From positions 992,001 through 1,056,000 of the forward strand of contig KV748181.1 of the NCBI GenBank assembly GCA_001692895.1: a DNA stretch of 64,000 bases, read 5' to 3'. Position numbers and translations under genes: made by a program. Numbering within the stretch: position 1 is the stretch's first letter; every line of letters begins with the position of its first letter. Below, piece after piece: positions 1 to 13,099 of this stretch. The notes beneath the pieces were generated by a model. It made no database searches, was not told the DNA's origin, and saw only the letters and a program-made list of their open reading frames with translations. This DNA comes from Cenococcum geophilum 1.58 (Eukaryota; Ascomycota; Dothideomycetes; Gloniales; Gloniaceae).

Positions 1-3000
1 AGGTTAAAGTTAAATTACGTGCCCTAGTCGGACGTAATAGAGTTAGGTATTCTATATAGTTAGTAAACTTTATAAAGAAAAGCGTTTGCGATATCGTTTA
101 CGGCTATACCTTTAGTTAGGATATAGTGACGTTCCTTTATAAGTCGGTATATTATTATTAGGATATTCTTATAGGTATAACCGTGCCGTTTATAGGGTAA
201 TAGGTTAGTAATAAAGTCTATAGCTATATCTGCCTACTGCCGTATAGGGATTAGTAACAGGTATAGTAGTCCTTAATACTTAGTATAAAAGGCCTTAGCG
301 CGCTTATAGCCGTAGTAGGCGCTTATAAAGCGTTTAACTAAGTCTATTATCTTAGGCCAAAAGTAGTATCGGCTAAGGAGTTTATATGTTCCTCCTCTAC
401 CTAGGTAATCGCTTAACTAGAGGTCGTAGGCTATCTGGATTAGTTACTGTTATAGGTTTTTTAAATTAGGGACAAATAGACGGCCTCTATAGTAGAGTTT
501 GTTCTCCTTTACTTCTAAGGCTGCTATATTAATTTAGCCTAAGTTTTAGAGGCTAATAGGTGGCTTACAGACGCTAGTAGTTTTCGCGGTAATAAGTTAG
601 TGTAATAACGGGTCAATAGAGATGTTATATATAGTAGTAATAAGCTTATTAATTTCGGGGGGCGGCTTTAAGTCTGTAGCGTAAAGCTAAGGTATAGATA
701 GTTCTATTATAGGTAGTATACTAAGGGCTAGGTTCCTTACTTTTAGGATTATTTACTATTAGAACTAATTACGGGGGTTATTCTCTAACTAAGGAAGATC
801 TTGCAAGCGGTGTATTAGGCTATTAGGTTTTATGCCTTATACTCCTAGCCTATATATAATTTTAAAGTTAAAACTAAAGAGGAACTCGTTCCAACGTACT
901 TAGTATTAGTTTAGCTACTTTGTAGTTATAAAGTACTTAAGGTTATAATAATCCGTAAGGACTTTAGTTAGCTAGTTAGGTTCTACTAAGGAGAGTTCCG
1001 GTTAGAATTCTTTAAACGCTTATATAATTGTAAGGAGTTCTTTATTATAGATCTTGTAGTTACACTCTTATAGTGTAAGCTTAGACGAGTAGAATGCAAC
1101 TAGGTAAAGGAAACCGTCGTTACCTATCTAGGAAAGAACGCCTGCGTTAATATAGTCTAAGGAGTTAGTTTTAAGATAGAGTTATTGTCCTAGTGTAAAG
1201 TAAGCTAGGATAAGTGCTTTAGTAAAGGCATTTTTAAGGTCTTAGAACGCCTTCTTATAGTTAGGCGTCTAGGTAAAGCGTAAGTGCGTTTTTCTTCCTT
1301 TTATAGAAAGGCCCTTTATTCGCATTATTGCTATAAATAGTGCTACTACGCCTAAGAAGTTGTATATAAATTTCTAATAAAAGTTAGTAAAACCAAGAAA
1401 GGCTTATACGTCCTTAATGTAATTAGGGGCTTACTATTTAGTAATTATATATACCTTCTTGGGGTCCATACGGACACCCTTAATAGTAACAATTAGTTTA
1501 AGGTATTTTACTTCTATAACTAAGAATTCGCACTTTTTTAAATTAATATAGAGCCCTACTTCCCTAAGGCGCTATAGGACCTTTTAAACGTGCTTAGTAT
1601 GCCTAGAAGGGTTATTATTATAAATAAGTATATCGTCTAGGTACGCCGAGCAGAAGTTATTAAGATAGTCCTATAAGACGTTATTAATATAGCTTTAGAA
1701 GGTGCCTAGGCCATTATATACGCCAAAGGGTATAACGGTATATTTAAATTGGCCAAAGCGCGATGCAAATATAGTTTTCCATTTATTACCTTCCTGTATT
1801 TAAAGATAGTTAAAGGCGGCAATAATATTAAGCTTAGTATAGATTTTGGCTTAACTAAGCCGCTTAAGGGTCTTATGTATAAGCGGTACTAGGTATTAGT
1901 TCTTAATCTTGTAATAGCGTTAAGTCCTCTATAGTTAACGCAGAATTAGATACCTCCTTTTAGCTTCTTAGTAAGAAGAATGGGGGCGGCTGCTGGTAAT
2001 ATGCTAGGACGAATAAACCCTTTATTAAAGTGCTCGTTAATATACTTTTTTATAACTAGAAGTTCGTCTTTTAATATTAGGTAGGGTCTCTTATAAGGTA
2101 GCATTTTTCCTTATTTAATATTAATAGTATGGTTATTAGGTTAATATAGGGGAGTATATCTGCGCCCTTTTATAAGCACATGTTAATAAAGTTGTGGTAT
2201 CTCTTAGGGAGGAGCTTACGGAGTTCCTTATTGGTAAGTCCCTTTTTAAGCTTTATAAACTTCTTAAAGTCCAAGGTTAAGAGTTTATTAAGTTCTACGG
2301 GTATATTATCCTCTAGAAGGTCTACTAGATCTATCTTATTACTATAGAGGATATAATTCTATTCTTTATTAAGTTTATATAGCCGTAAGTAGGAGGCCGC
2401 TATAATAACCTAGCTTTTCCTTTATACTATACAATAGAAGGCTATAGCACTAACGTGGTAATAGTTAGTTGTGGGTGGTATAATTAGAGGTTCTTTAGGT
2501 TAATATTCTAGGGAGTAGGTAGAGGCGGCTAGGCTATACCCTAGGCAGGTCTCTCTGTAGTAGTTAGAGTTAAAGGCCACTTTTCTTTTCTTTTAGTTAA
2601 TAATAGGGTTATACTACTTAAGCTAGTTTATTTTAAGGATAATAGGGTAATTAGTAAGTGGTGTAATGTAGGCCTAAAGCTCTTCTTGGTGTCCGTTTAT
2701 ATCTAGGTAGAGTTATACCATATAAGTAATCTTTTATATAGTATAACTACTATTAGCGAGTTATAGGGCGCGGGCTTTGGTAAGGGGTAAGGTTGGTAGG
2801 TTATATTTACGCACAAATTAGGTATCTATAAATTTATTAGTAGCTCTGCAGTCAATTATAAAACGGTCTTTATATTGTTTTTTAGTAGTTATTCCTATTA
2901 TAGGTAAAACTATCTATTTCTATCCGTCTATTTTTACTAAGTTATTTATTAAGTAGGCCGATATGTAGATCCCTCTATTATTAAGGTGTCCTAGCTTACA

Positions 3001-5035
3001 ACTTAGGACTAGGACTAAGCATTTCCCACTACTTCCGCTACTGCTACTTCTTCATCTTATATAGTAATGGTGCGTAGCGAGGTATTCGGTGTTTAAGGTA
3101 TAAAGTTAGGTGTTAGGCGGCAATTACCAAACCTAGCTATTAGGTAGTTTAGGTTTTCGTAATAACAGCCTTCTTAATAGCATTTATAGCAGCGCCCTAG
3201 CTTCTAAAGTAGCTTACGCTCTCCGTCTAGGAGTTTATGTAGGAAGGTTAGTATAGAGAGGTTAATATTGGCTCCGGTAATAGTATTAGTAGTAGGTGTT
3301 AGTAACCTAGTATATATAGGTGTAGTTAACTTAGAGGGCTTTTATATAGGAGCCTTTAGGTAAGGGTTAGCAGTAGAGATCTAATTTAGCCGTTATTTAA
3401 TCTTCCGTAGGGCTGCCACTATGCTATAAACGTTATTATAATTGTAACTAGCGGTAGCGTAACTAAGATAATAGGTAACCTTTTTAAGGAGGTCTTCCTG
3501 GTCTTCAGCATCGTCTTAAAAGAGGACTTTAGTGTATTCCTAGAACTTGACATAGAACTCGTTAAATGACTTAATAGGACTTATCTTTAGGGCGCGTAGT
3601 TTAGCTTAACTAGTGGCCACTAGGTTATAATCGCGATATATTAAATTAAGATTATTAAGGACCTTATAGTGGGACTGCCACTTTTAGGGGCTATTAGTCT
3701 CCTATTAGGCGAAGAGTCTGTTAAATAAGGTACCCTTTATACGCCTAATAATATAACCAATCTTAATGTCCTCCCTAGGAAAAAGGCAGGCGCTTTGGAT
3801 TAGTTTTTCGCGGATTTACATCTTCTAGTAGCTATATTCCTTACGGTCTCCCTAAAAGACTAAGGGATTAAGGTATTGTGTATTAGACCCTATAATTATA
3901 GCTTAAGTTTAGTCGCTATTATAGAGGTTATCCCTATTAGGTAAAGCTGCTTAATGCTAACTTTTAGCTAAGCGTTAGGTGGGTAAGGTTGCCAGAGGCG
4001 TAGAGACTTAGGTGGTATAGTACGTAGTAAGGAGGTACTCAGCATCGTTACGGATGTGCTCGTTAAGCTAAGACTGTAGGTATTTAATTATGCCCTCCTT
4101 TTTAGTAACTTGGGCAATAAGTATAATCTTAGCTTTCTTTAATTATTAAACGTCACGCTTAGATATACGGAGGTTATTTTTAGTCTCTTAGCGTATGTTA
4201 TTAGCAAGTGCCTTACTAGCTTATAAGTCTTAGATAATATTATAATCTTAAGCAGTACGCAGTTTAGCTTGTGTAAGCTTTAGGTAGTAGTTCTATAAAA
4301 GGCGGTAGTGTTTATTAGGTTCTCTTACTACTATTTATATAAATATCTTAGCGTCTCGTATTTCGATCTTAATAGGTAGCTGCCCTTCTAGTTACTTTTC
4401 CGTGGCTATATAATTAATAAAGGATAAGACGTCACCGGTGTCTATCTTATTAAGGTTATCGCTATAGCCACCTATACTAATAGGGGTATACCTATCCTGC
4501 TAGGCTGGTTAACTCTTATTATTTTTAAGGTGGTGCTAGGTATTTAGGGGTACTTATAGTTGTAACTCTTCTAAGCCGCTAGGCTTACCCTTAGGGGTTA
4601 AGGCTAGGGTTAATAAATTAAATTCTTCTAAGATTAATTGGTGTTGTGGGTTGGGTCAGGGTATTAGGTTACTCTTTAGGCTTAACATAGTGGCTAGTAA
4701 GGAATCTCGTCTTACTATCGTGGTATAAAGGTTGCTTGTAGACACACTGCTTCTAGCAGCACCTATAGTATTATAGAGACGTAGAATTGGTTATAGGCTA
4801 GGTGTCGGTAGTAAAAAAGGTATAACGTAATGTTATAAGGCGCGGAACAGTGGCTGCTAAATATATATATTTAAGGAGTCTACAAGACGTTACGCGATCG
4901 ATCGTAAGGATTGAGGGCGTAGGAAGGTAATATACTACGCGTAGCTGACATAAGCTGTACGCGAAGCGTACGCGAGGGCATGGGGTTCCGCTAGGGAGTC
5001 TCCTATAGAGGCTCCTGCGGCGGCGTTCCGTAACA
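1..5035 (-). mobile_element. Gypsy-A LTR retrotransposon, RIP-degraded, left-truncated by window
   Basis: A Ty3/Gypsy relic read on the minus strand: probable 5' LTR at the right end, then gag, protease, reverse transcriptase, RNase H, and integrase running off the left edge. The RT active site YLDDILIY is still readable at about 1626-1645. The integrase zinc-binding region (about 330-500) reads like HDxxxxGHxG and C..C...RAK, but the His and Cys residues have become Tyr. The integrase core begins near 205 with DFITNLLPY. A protease-like DCRATNKFID lies near 2840-2870 and a zinc knuckle relic with Cys/His changed to Tyr lies near 3150-3200. Frames are full of TAG/TAA where CAG, CAA or TGG are expected. 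The element is inactive. Confidence 0.88.
4740..5035 (-). repeat. Probable 5' LTR of Gypsy-A
   Basis: In element orientation it begins TGTTACGGAACGCC at 5035. The inner boundary is uncertain because the partner LTR lies outside the window, so 4740 is an estimate from a TG-like end and a change in composition. The segment is richer in GC and CpG than the body of the element. Confidence 0.5.
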
Positions 5036-6619
5036 TATTCCTCTCAGAATAATAGGTATAGAAAGGACTAGTACAGGCGGGAGACTGGCGAGGAGAACGT
5101 TTATTTAGACTTTTATTGCTATCCTTAGTATCCTTAAGCTTTAAATTAGTATCTAAGCAGGGATCTAAAAGCCGTTAGCTAAGAGAATTAGTATAGTTCC
5201 TAAACGTATTACTAGAGAAACTTACCTAGCTAAAAAGGCCCGCATAAGAGTATAAATATTATTATTTATAAGGGTAAGCTGCTTGCATATACACTCTTAA
5301 ACACTATATATCCGAAATTATTGTATCTCTATAGTAGTAGAAACCCTTATTAAATTAAAGAGCCTATAAGTAAGGGTAGATACCTTCTATCCCCATTTAT
5401 TACTATTTAGATATAGGCGGAAATCCTAAATAGCGTAATAGAGCTTATAAGTTTTACGTATATAAATAGCGGGGATCTAATATAATTAGTGAAATTTAGA
5501 ATAGGATAGAATAGAAAATACCAAAATATAGGTCTTTCTCCTATTATGGTAATAGGAACACTTAAATTTATTTTTACTAAAGTAAGGTATTTTATAGGCG
5601 TGGGATAGGTCTAGCGTAAGCGCGTAAACGCAATAATAGTAGTACTTTAGAGAAATTACTATAGGAGCAATAGAGATGGTCTGGGGTGGTACTAAAATAA
5701 TACTACTACCGGTTTAGAGATGCGCAGCATAACTATAAGCTATTGTAAGAGAATACTATAAGAAGTTAGTATTATTAATAGAGATAAAATAGAGATTTTA
5801 TTACTTATAGGAGTGTTATAAAAAGAGAATAGAGTAGTTATAAAAGAATAGCTAAAGATATAGAAGTTAAAAGCTAAGACGTAATAAAAATAGTCTGCTA
5901 AAAGATAAGACGAATGGTGTTATTAATAAAAAGACGTATAAGAGGCAATAGCTTATAAACTAAAAAAAATTAAAATAAAGACGTTATTATTAAAACCTAT
6001 TTTAGGTAAATAGGGATAGTAACTAGTGGACGCGTTATATAGGACAACCTCCAGATTAACTTATAACAAACTCTTATAATAAGAAAGGTAAATCCTATCC
6101 AATTTTTATTATTATTATTACAGTTCTATTATAAAGGTATTATAAAGAGTTATAGTAGAAAAAGAGCGGAGAAACCAAAGACAAAGTAAGGTTCTACGCT
6201 AGTAAAGAACCGTCTATAGGCCGTATTATAGAGTACCTTTCCACTAAGAATTCTCCCTAGTGGTTTTAGCCGGAACTCTATAAAAGCTTAGTAGGGGCGA
6301 AGTTTTAGAGGACTAAGACTCTTAAAGGGGAGGTAATTATAATAGAATCCCCTAGAAGATATATATCAGATAAGACAGTAGGAGGTTTTATCTATGTTCT
6401 ATCTATGTCCTAGGAGATACGGTTAGACAGATAAGAGGTAAAGGGTTTTACTAGCGTCTTAAAAGGATTATATAGGGAGCTAGTTCTCCCCTAGAGAAGA
6501 ACTAGCGATTAGTCTCTAAATAGAAGAGGTTAGAAAGTATTTATCCTTTATTATATAAAGCTCGTTCTACTTATCTATAACTCTTATTCTATATTATTAA
6601 TTAGATAATTATACGTTTT
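5036..6619. other. Unassigned AT-rich RIPped sequence
   Basis: No frame could be matched to a family with confidence. The stretch has the same TA-rich, CA-poor composition and stop-filled frames as the neighbouring transposons. A perfect inverted repeat (gctagttct / agaactagc) sits near 6480-6507. It probably holds transposon debris, since it lies between a Gypsy-A 5' LTR and a 5'-truncated Gypsy-B. Confidence 0.4.
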
Positions 6620-7778
6620 AGTTAAACTGGACTTTTATATAAGTAGAGAATAGAGATATAAATAAATCTTTATATAGACCTTACTAAATTAGTAAAAATA
6701 ATATAAAAAAGGATAAAAAGGTACTATAATACTAAGAGATTTAAGGGACTAGATCTAAAAGAGGGAGATAAAGTGTAGCTATTATACAAAATTTTTAAAA
6801 GTTAATAACTAAGTAAGAAGTTAGACTATATTAAACTAGGACTATTTAGGATTATAGTAAGAATCTTAGAGGTTATATATAAATTAGACTTACTAGCAAA
6901 AATTAAGATCTACTCTATATAGTATATTACGATACTAGAACTAGTATATAGGAATATTAAGCCACTAGTTTATAAAGTAGACACGTATAAAGGATAAGAG
7001 AAAGATAAATAATATATCTTAAAGATTATTAATTATTAGGATATTAATAATAAAATATAGTATAAAGTTAAGTAGATAGGCTATAATAAAACTACCTAGG
7101 AACTACTATAAACCCAAAAAACGCTCTAAAAAAGGTAATAGCGTATTAGAAGAGATTAGGTTAGGAAGTATTAATAAGAAAGAATTACTAAAGAATAAGT
7201 TACCTAAGGGGGACTTAAGAGGATTAACTACTAAGGTATTTGGAGTTATTTCCCTCTCTATTAAATTATAATCCCTTTTAGCCTCCTCCTACTTAAGTGT
7301 AAGGAGACCTTACTCTATAAGATAGAACTTCTTTAAGCGGACCTTTTTATAACCCTTTTTAAGACAGAATAGCTAAGTATAAGCAGTTAGTTAAGTACTA
7401 AGTATTTAGAACTCCTTAGCGCAAAAATATTAAAGTTTAGTATAGGCTTACTCCTACCCATTATATAAATAATCCAGATTACTATAGGCTAAGGAAAGTT
7501 AGTTTTCTAACCTTTTAGTAGCATATTAGATCTAAAGCCCTATAATAAATAAAATAAGGTACTAAATGCCTATAAAGAATAATAAGGCGCGTATACTTAA
7601 CGTTAGAGACAGATTAAATATTATAAGATAATTGTATATTCGCTCGCGTATACTTAGTATATAAGAAAGGTTTATAACTAGATAAAGCTATAATTGCAAT
7701 ATATACTAACCTCTTCTTTATATACTAAGAATATAATGGCATAATTTTACTAAGTAAAAGAATAATTAAAATAAGCTA
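6620..7778 (+). pseudogene. Gypsy-B pol 3' end: integrase tail and chromodomain (left part of an interrupted copy)
   Basis: Plus-strand remains of the Gypsy-B polyprotein. Around 6720-6960 lies the integrase C-terminal region (RFKGLDLKEGDKV, then KLGLFRIIVRILEVIYKLDL). At about 7000-7130 lies a chromodomain (YILKIINY...YKVK*IGYNKTT*E), in which W codons have become stops. It continues after the Tc1/mariner insertion at 22309 and ends in the 3' LTR at 22456-23307. The 5' part of the element is missing. The chromodomain would direct integration to heterochromatin in chromoviruses. Confidence 0.78.
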
Positions 7779-7929
7779 CAAAGGGCGAGGCTCGTATTAT
7801 AATCAGAATTGGCGCTAATAGGGGTCGCAAAATTAAATGCCTTTGTAAACATTCGAACAGCTACAACAATACTAAAAATATATCAATTCCTTCTAAATAA
7901 AGCTTATAATTATCCTGTCTAGTTATTGT

Positions 7930-8280
7930 TTCCTTTATGCGTAGTATAGGTAAGGGCCTTTAGTATAAACGTTGTGGTTAACGACTTCTTCACAACATAG
8001 GAATTTATCTCGGCATCCTCCTACTATACCCACTTTGTGTACTTTTTTGCAGCCTCTTTAGCCTTCTTAGAAGCCCCTACAACCTCGTAGTTATTTAGAA
8101 AGCTTTAAGCCTTCTAAAATAGTGCTTAATTAGGTGTAAATCTAGACTATATAGCGAATAAGGTGCGAATTTAATGTTTAAATTACCTGCCTTCTGTTCT
8201 AACTTGGCACGAGCTGCCTAGCGTAGGCGTACGTTGTTCTTAATAAGGAATACCTTAGAATGCGGGTTGGTATTACAAAC
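7930..8280 (-). pseudogene. Tc1/mariner transposase, C-terminal DDE part
   Basis: The minus-strand reading contains NIKFAPYS followed by LDLHLIKHYFRRLKAF. This matches the conserved Tc1/mariner end motif (PPYSPDLNPIE..W..LK). The acidic third catalytic residue expected after LI has become Lys, as a G-to-A change would cause. Upstream, PHSKVFLIKNN corresponds to the region of the second catalytic Asp. Stops interrupt the frame. The remaining N-terminal portion lies beyond Copia-1 at 21097 and above. Confidence 0.75.
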
Positions 8281-8285
8281 CATAT

Positions 8286-8452
8286 TATTGGTCACACGGG
8301 GTAACTCACCAATAACGACTACTCGAGTAGGGTTACAGTGATATTGGTTAATAAAGCTTGTTAATTGGAATGAGAAAGGGCAAGGAGCCTAAGACTCCTC
8401 GCCACGCTAATGCCGCGGCGTCACGTGACGACCGCTTGCCTTATTCCCAATA
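8286..8452 (-). repeat. Copia-1 3' LTR
   Basis: 167 bp. Its outer end reads TATTGGTC, where the intact partner has TGTTAGTT. The differences from the partner are essentially all C/T or G/A transitions. It contains a CG-rich block with CACGTGACG near 8421. Flanked on the left by CATAT. Confidence 0.88.
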
Positions 8453-8781
8453 CTAGCAACTCTTCTTTTATAGTTGCCATCTATATATAAATACTGCTTA
8501 ACTAGCATAACAAATATTAATCCTTTTTACTTACTATTACTATTGTAATATAAGTCTCGCTGTTCTAAAATTTGCCTCTTAGCATATGGTGCTTTCTTGC
8601 TTAAAGTTATAGGTGGATATCGTGTTAGGGCCGCTAAGGCGCTAGTTATAAGCAAGCTAATAGCAATTTTCTATATTAGGTATAGAAAATCCTAATTAGC
8701 TAGTTAAAATTAGGGTCTATAAAATATTATACTCTTACTCCCTTTTAACCTAACCCTTAACTTATATATATAGAGTATTTA
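8453..8781 (-). pseudogene. Copia-1 C-terminal tail and 3' untranslated region
   Basis: Reading leftward from the chromovirus insertion point, the frame that ends ALEMFIN at about 15600 continues with a tail resembling the usual fungal copia ending (short basic segment, then VKR). The rest up to the LTR at 8452 is non-coding. A 44-bp motif at 8647-8690 recurs inverted inside the nested chromovirus. Confidence 0.55.
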
Positions 8782-9006
8782 TATCAGGTGAAACCTAAGT
8801 AGATAGTTATATAGCCGCAAGGTATGGGCGACCCTAGGGCAACCTAGGGGTGACTCGCCCGTAAGGCACGTGCTCTACACATACCTAGGGAAAACCCTTC
8901 CTACCTCGCACACAGACTCCTCCTTTTCCCTTAAGGATTCGTCTCTGTCTATATAATATACCCATTATTCTATCATTAGACTCCCTATCTATATCCTTAC
9001 CTTACA
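8782..9006 (+). repeat. Chromovirus 5' LTR
   Basis: 225 bp, beginning TATCAGGTG (ancestral TGTCAGG with TG changed to TA) and ending CTTACCTTACA. Highly similar to the 3' copy with transition differences. It contains a CTAGGG/CCCTAG palindromic block and a possible TATA-like ATATAATATA late in the LTR. Confidence 0.93.
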
Positions 9007-9060
9007 TTCAAATCCTTACCAATCCCCTTAAGAGGATAGCCGGTTTAATTTTTCTATAAT

Positions 9061-10300
9061 GCCTCTAAAAAGAAAACCAACGCCTATACCTGACGGTAAT
9101 ACGCTAGCGATGCGACCGCAGAACGCCTTAGGATCTAGTGTAGACGAAACCGCTAGAAGCACACTAGCAGCATCTAAGCTATTTTCCGAATCTTAAAACG
9201 ATTAGATATTTACGAACGCTAGAGACTAGTTTAACCTATACACCTGGGCTTAATAGGAGCTTAGTAAGGTTACTAGCGTCCCACCTAATACCGCTGATAT
9301 AAAGGAGCTAGATAAGCTAGCTAAGAAAATAGCCAACTTACGGAGTATTATTAATTCGATAAAGCCCTCCCGTTGCCTCTTTAGCGAAGAGTATAAGTTA
9401 TGTGGCGAACGTATACGCCGAATAAATCTCGACGCCCTAGTTAAGAAGTCATTACCTAATATTAGCGGTACTACTTAATAGCATTTTAACTGGTGGATTG
9501 CCATAGTTAAGAACTAATTTAAGGTTAATAATGCTAACTACGACTATAAGCGACGCACGCGCTAGGCCATTAAAGGTCTTATAAAAAAGAAGATAATTAC
9601 CTAACTAGTTTATTGCTAGTTAGGCACCAAGGACAAGGGTTCTTTACTATAGGACGAATTTAAGACTATGGTCTAAGACTAGATCAGGAACCCTATAGTA
9701 AAATGCTTTAATAACGCTATAACGTACTATATAGCTGTTATAAAGGAGAACTAGAGGTTTAACGTCTTCCTAGCCCGTATACGTAGCTTAGAGGACCTCT
9801 TCTTATATACCCCTTTTGTTAATCCTAAACAACAGGTAGACTTCTAGTTCTTATATCTCCTAGCCTACCTATAAGTAGAGCTCTTCCGCCAGAACTTCGC
9901 CTAATAGGTAAGAACCGCTAAAGACCTCTTTAACGAAATCCGCTGTGTAGAGCAATTACTTAATACTATAAAGCTCGCGGAAGATCGCGTAAGTAGTAGT
10001 GGTAAATTATCGTGTATAAAGCGCGGTCGCAGCATAGGCTCTATAGACTTAGGCTTAGGGAATAGAACCTAAAAAGGGCGACGCTTTTCTAAGCAAACTC
10101 CTAGGGAGACCACCTAAAAGCCGGATGGCTTAGGGGACCCCCTGGACGCCGGTGCTACGCAGGCGAGTTAAAGGACCGCAGGTAGCTACTATAAGGAACA
10201 CTGGAAGCAGGCTAATAAAGAGAAGTTAGCTTAGGCTTTGGAAAACCTAAAGCCCTAGTAGCGCATCTCTCTTAACTGCAACTAGGGCCTAATATAGAGG
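9061..10300 (+). pseudogene. Chromovirus gag relic
   Basis: The frame opens with an ATG at 9061 (MPLKRKPTPIPDGNTLAMRP) about 55 bp after the LTR. It continues as a mostly hydrophilic, alpha-helical-type product broken by at least 15 in-frame TAA/TAG stops, where Q or W would be expected. A serine/basic-rich region follows near 10000-10250. Length and position fit a Gypsy capsid protein, but no zinc knuckle was seen. Confidence 0.7.
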
Positions 10301-10329
10301 GAGAGAAAAAACGCATTATGGTACACGTC

Positions 10330-12560
10330 GCGATAGATACGCCCTAGGGCGAAGTCCGCCTACGTGCTTTATACGACAATAGGTACCAAATTAACCTTAT
10401 TAATTAAGATGTCGTCCGTAGATTTAACCTGCCTATACGCTATATACTACGTTTACGTAAACCTATTATACGTTTCCTTAATAGCAACCAGATGACAATC
10501 TGGGATGCTTATAATTTAACGGTTACCACTAGCGACTCCTAGGGTACTTCTTGCACTATTGGCCCGCAGACCTTTTAGGGCGGCTTATTTAATAATTATG
10601 ATATAGTTCTTAGATAGGATTAGCTTGCGGAAGTAGATCTATTAATTAGCTTCCATTCTAAACAGTTTATCTAGGGTACTTTGGACCCCAGACGCCTCTA
10701 GATAGTCACCCTTAACGCTCTCCTGGTAGATATTAAGGCTGGTAAAACAGTCTATTTGCTATAGCTAGAAGACTCCTTCTTTACGCCGGTTGTGAACACA
10801 ATAAAGGACCTATTGTTACTGGCAGCGAGTACCTATATAGACCCTCCGGACGTAGAGACACCGGTTATAAACATAGTAGAGGACCTACTGTTACTGGCAG
10901 CAAGTACCCATAGAGACCCTCCAGTGCTAGCACAGATTACCTATACGTAAGGGGGAGGTAATCAAAACCCCGAAACTATTAAGTATACTACAGTAGAGCT
11001 ATATACACTCTCTATATAAGCATACCTATAAAACGCATATTAGCTGCACCCTTCTCTTTACTGGCTCCCGGAAGCACACTACCACATAATAGTTGCTTTA
11101 ACCTCCGTGGCCCCTAGCCTACCAGATATATATAAGAAGGAAATTAATATCTTCTCTAATAAGCTAGCAAGTATGCTACCGTAGAACTCTAAGTATAACT
11201 ATGCGATTAACTTAGAAAAAGGCAAAACGCTACCGTAAATGCCCCTCTACAACCTCTTATAGAAAGAGTTATAGATCTTACGAGAGTACCTAGACAGTGC
11301 TCTTAAAAAGGGCTAAATTAGGCCCAGCAAGTCGCCTACTAGAGCGCCTATCCTCTTTATACCGAAAGCAGACGGTATAATACGGCTATGCGTTAACTAT
11401 AGACGCCTAAACAAGATCACGATCAAAAATCGGTACCCCCTACCGCTAGTCAGCGAGCTCTTTAATAGGCTTAGCTATGCGAAGATATTTATAAAGCTAG
11501 ATCTTTGTAATACGTACCATAGGATTTATATTAAAAAGGGAGACGAATGGAAGACTATATTTAAGACACGCTACGGTTACTTTAAGTACCTAGTAATGCC
11601 CTTTAGTCTTACTAACGCCCCTATAACTTTCCAGAGCTATATTTATAAAGCTCTAGAAACCCTAGTGGATACTATCTACGTAGTTTACCTAGATAATATT
11701 CTTATCTACTTAAATAACGAGGATAAGCACGTTGAGCACGTTAAGTAGGTACTGCGACAGCTCCGCGCTTGGGGCCTATACGCTAAACTATTAAAATGCA
11801 TCTTTTATACTAAGAACGTTGAGTTCCTAGGCTTTATTATTACCCCTAGGGGTATTATAATGGACCCTAACCGCGTAAAAGCTATTAAGGAATGGCCTAA
11901 GCCTAAGTCCTATAGAGATATCTAGGTCTTCCTTAGCTTTACCAACTTTTATAGGCGATTTATCTAGAACTACTTAGATACCGTATACCCCCTACACGCA
12001 TATCTTGTATGGGCATATCGCGACCCGACGTCAGATGGGGAGAAGAAGAAGAAGCATAAGTTAAAAGGGCCTACTAAATGGTATCAACCCTGGTCCTGGC
12101 CTGATAACGCATAGTAGGCGTTCCGTAAGCTACGCGCTGCGTTTACATAGGCTCCTCTACTTCGCCACTTTAACCCTAATCTACCCCTAATGGTAATTAC
12201 TGACGCTTCCGACTATGCCTATAGCGGTATACTTCTGCAGCCTTTGGGGTAGGGAAATTAACTCCACTAGCACCTAATTGCTTATTGCAGTTAGAAGCTT
12301 ACTAGCTTAAAAGTATAGTATAATACGTATAATAAAGAACTACTCGCTATAGTATAATGTTTTAAGACGTGGCGCCATTACCTTAAATACGCCGCGTATA
12401 TAACGCGCGTGCTCTGCAATTATAATAATCTTAGGTACTTTATAACTACTAAGAGCTTATTTACTTATTAGGCCTAGTACGCCAAGGAACTAGCTAAGTT
12501 TAATTTTAAGATTAAATATAAGCTAGGTAAGACAAATCCTACTAACGCACTATCCCGGCG
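10330..12560 (+). pseudogene. Chromovirus protease, reverse transcriptase and RNase H relic
   Basis: Protease remnant ALYDNRYQINLI near 10360, where DTG has become DNR. RT from about 11230: LREYLDSALKKG, then [40 protein letters not shown] and the active site [10 protein letters not shown] at 11683-11709. The second Asp of YLDD has become Asn by a G-to-A change, which is expected to inactivate the enzyme. RNase H starts near 12110 (FRKLRAAF, then LMVITDASDYAYSGIL). The frame is unusually well preserved between 11340 and 11930. Confidence 0.9.
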
Positions 12561-13099
12561 CCCAGATTATGCTAAAGGCTTTAAAGATAGTAGTAAAAGG
12601 ACAATCCTTAATACTATACTGCCTACATTACAGCAAAAGTTGCGGGTTATGGGCCTTATAGGCGGCCCTAGTGCTACTATACCAAACCAGCGAGTAGCAT
12701 GCGTGTAGTATGCGAGTGACCCTCGTAAACTTGGCGCTAGCGGACTAAAGCGTCCTGCCATTCTCTTTAAGACCACCTCAACCAGCCTAATGGCGCTTAA
12801 CCTTAGGGAAGACCCCTTAGCCTAGGCTATGGTCCCCTGCGACGACCCGGTAAGTCACCTACGCATTATATATTACTTCGCTAGCACCAACTTTACGTAA
12901 AGTCTTGTGCTACGGCAAGAGGTAGTAATAGCTGCCTTAGCTAAAACGGCGTTCATGGAATACCCCCCTAAGTCACTAGTTAATTTTATTTATAGAGTAT
13001 AAAAAAGGGACGCCTTTATACGCTCTATATATAATTAGTTAACCTAGAAACGAGTTCCCGCCGGTAATAAGGACTATACCCTTAATAATTAAGGACTCT

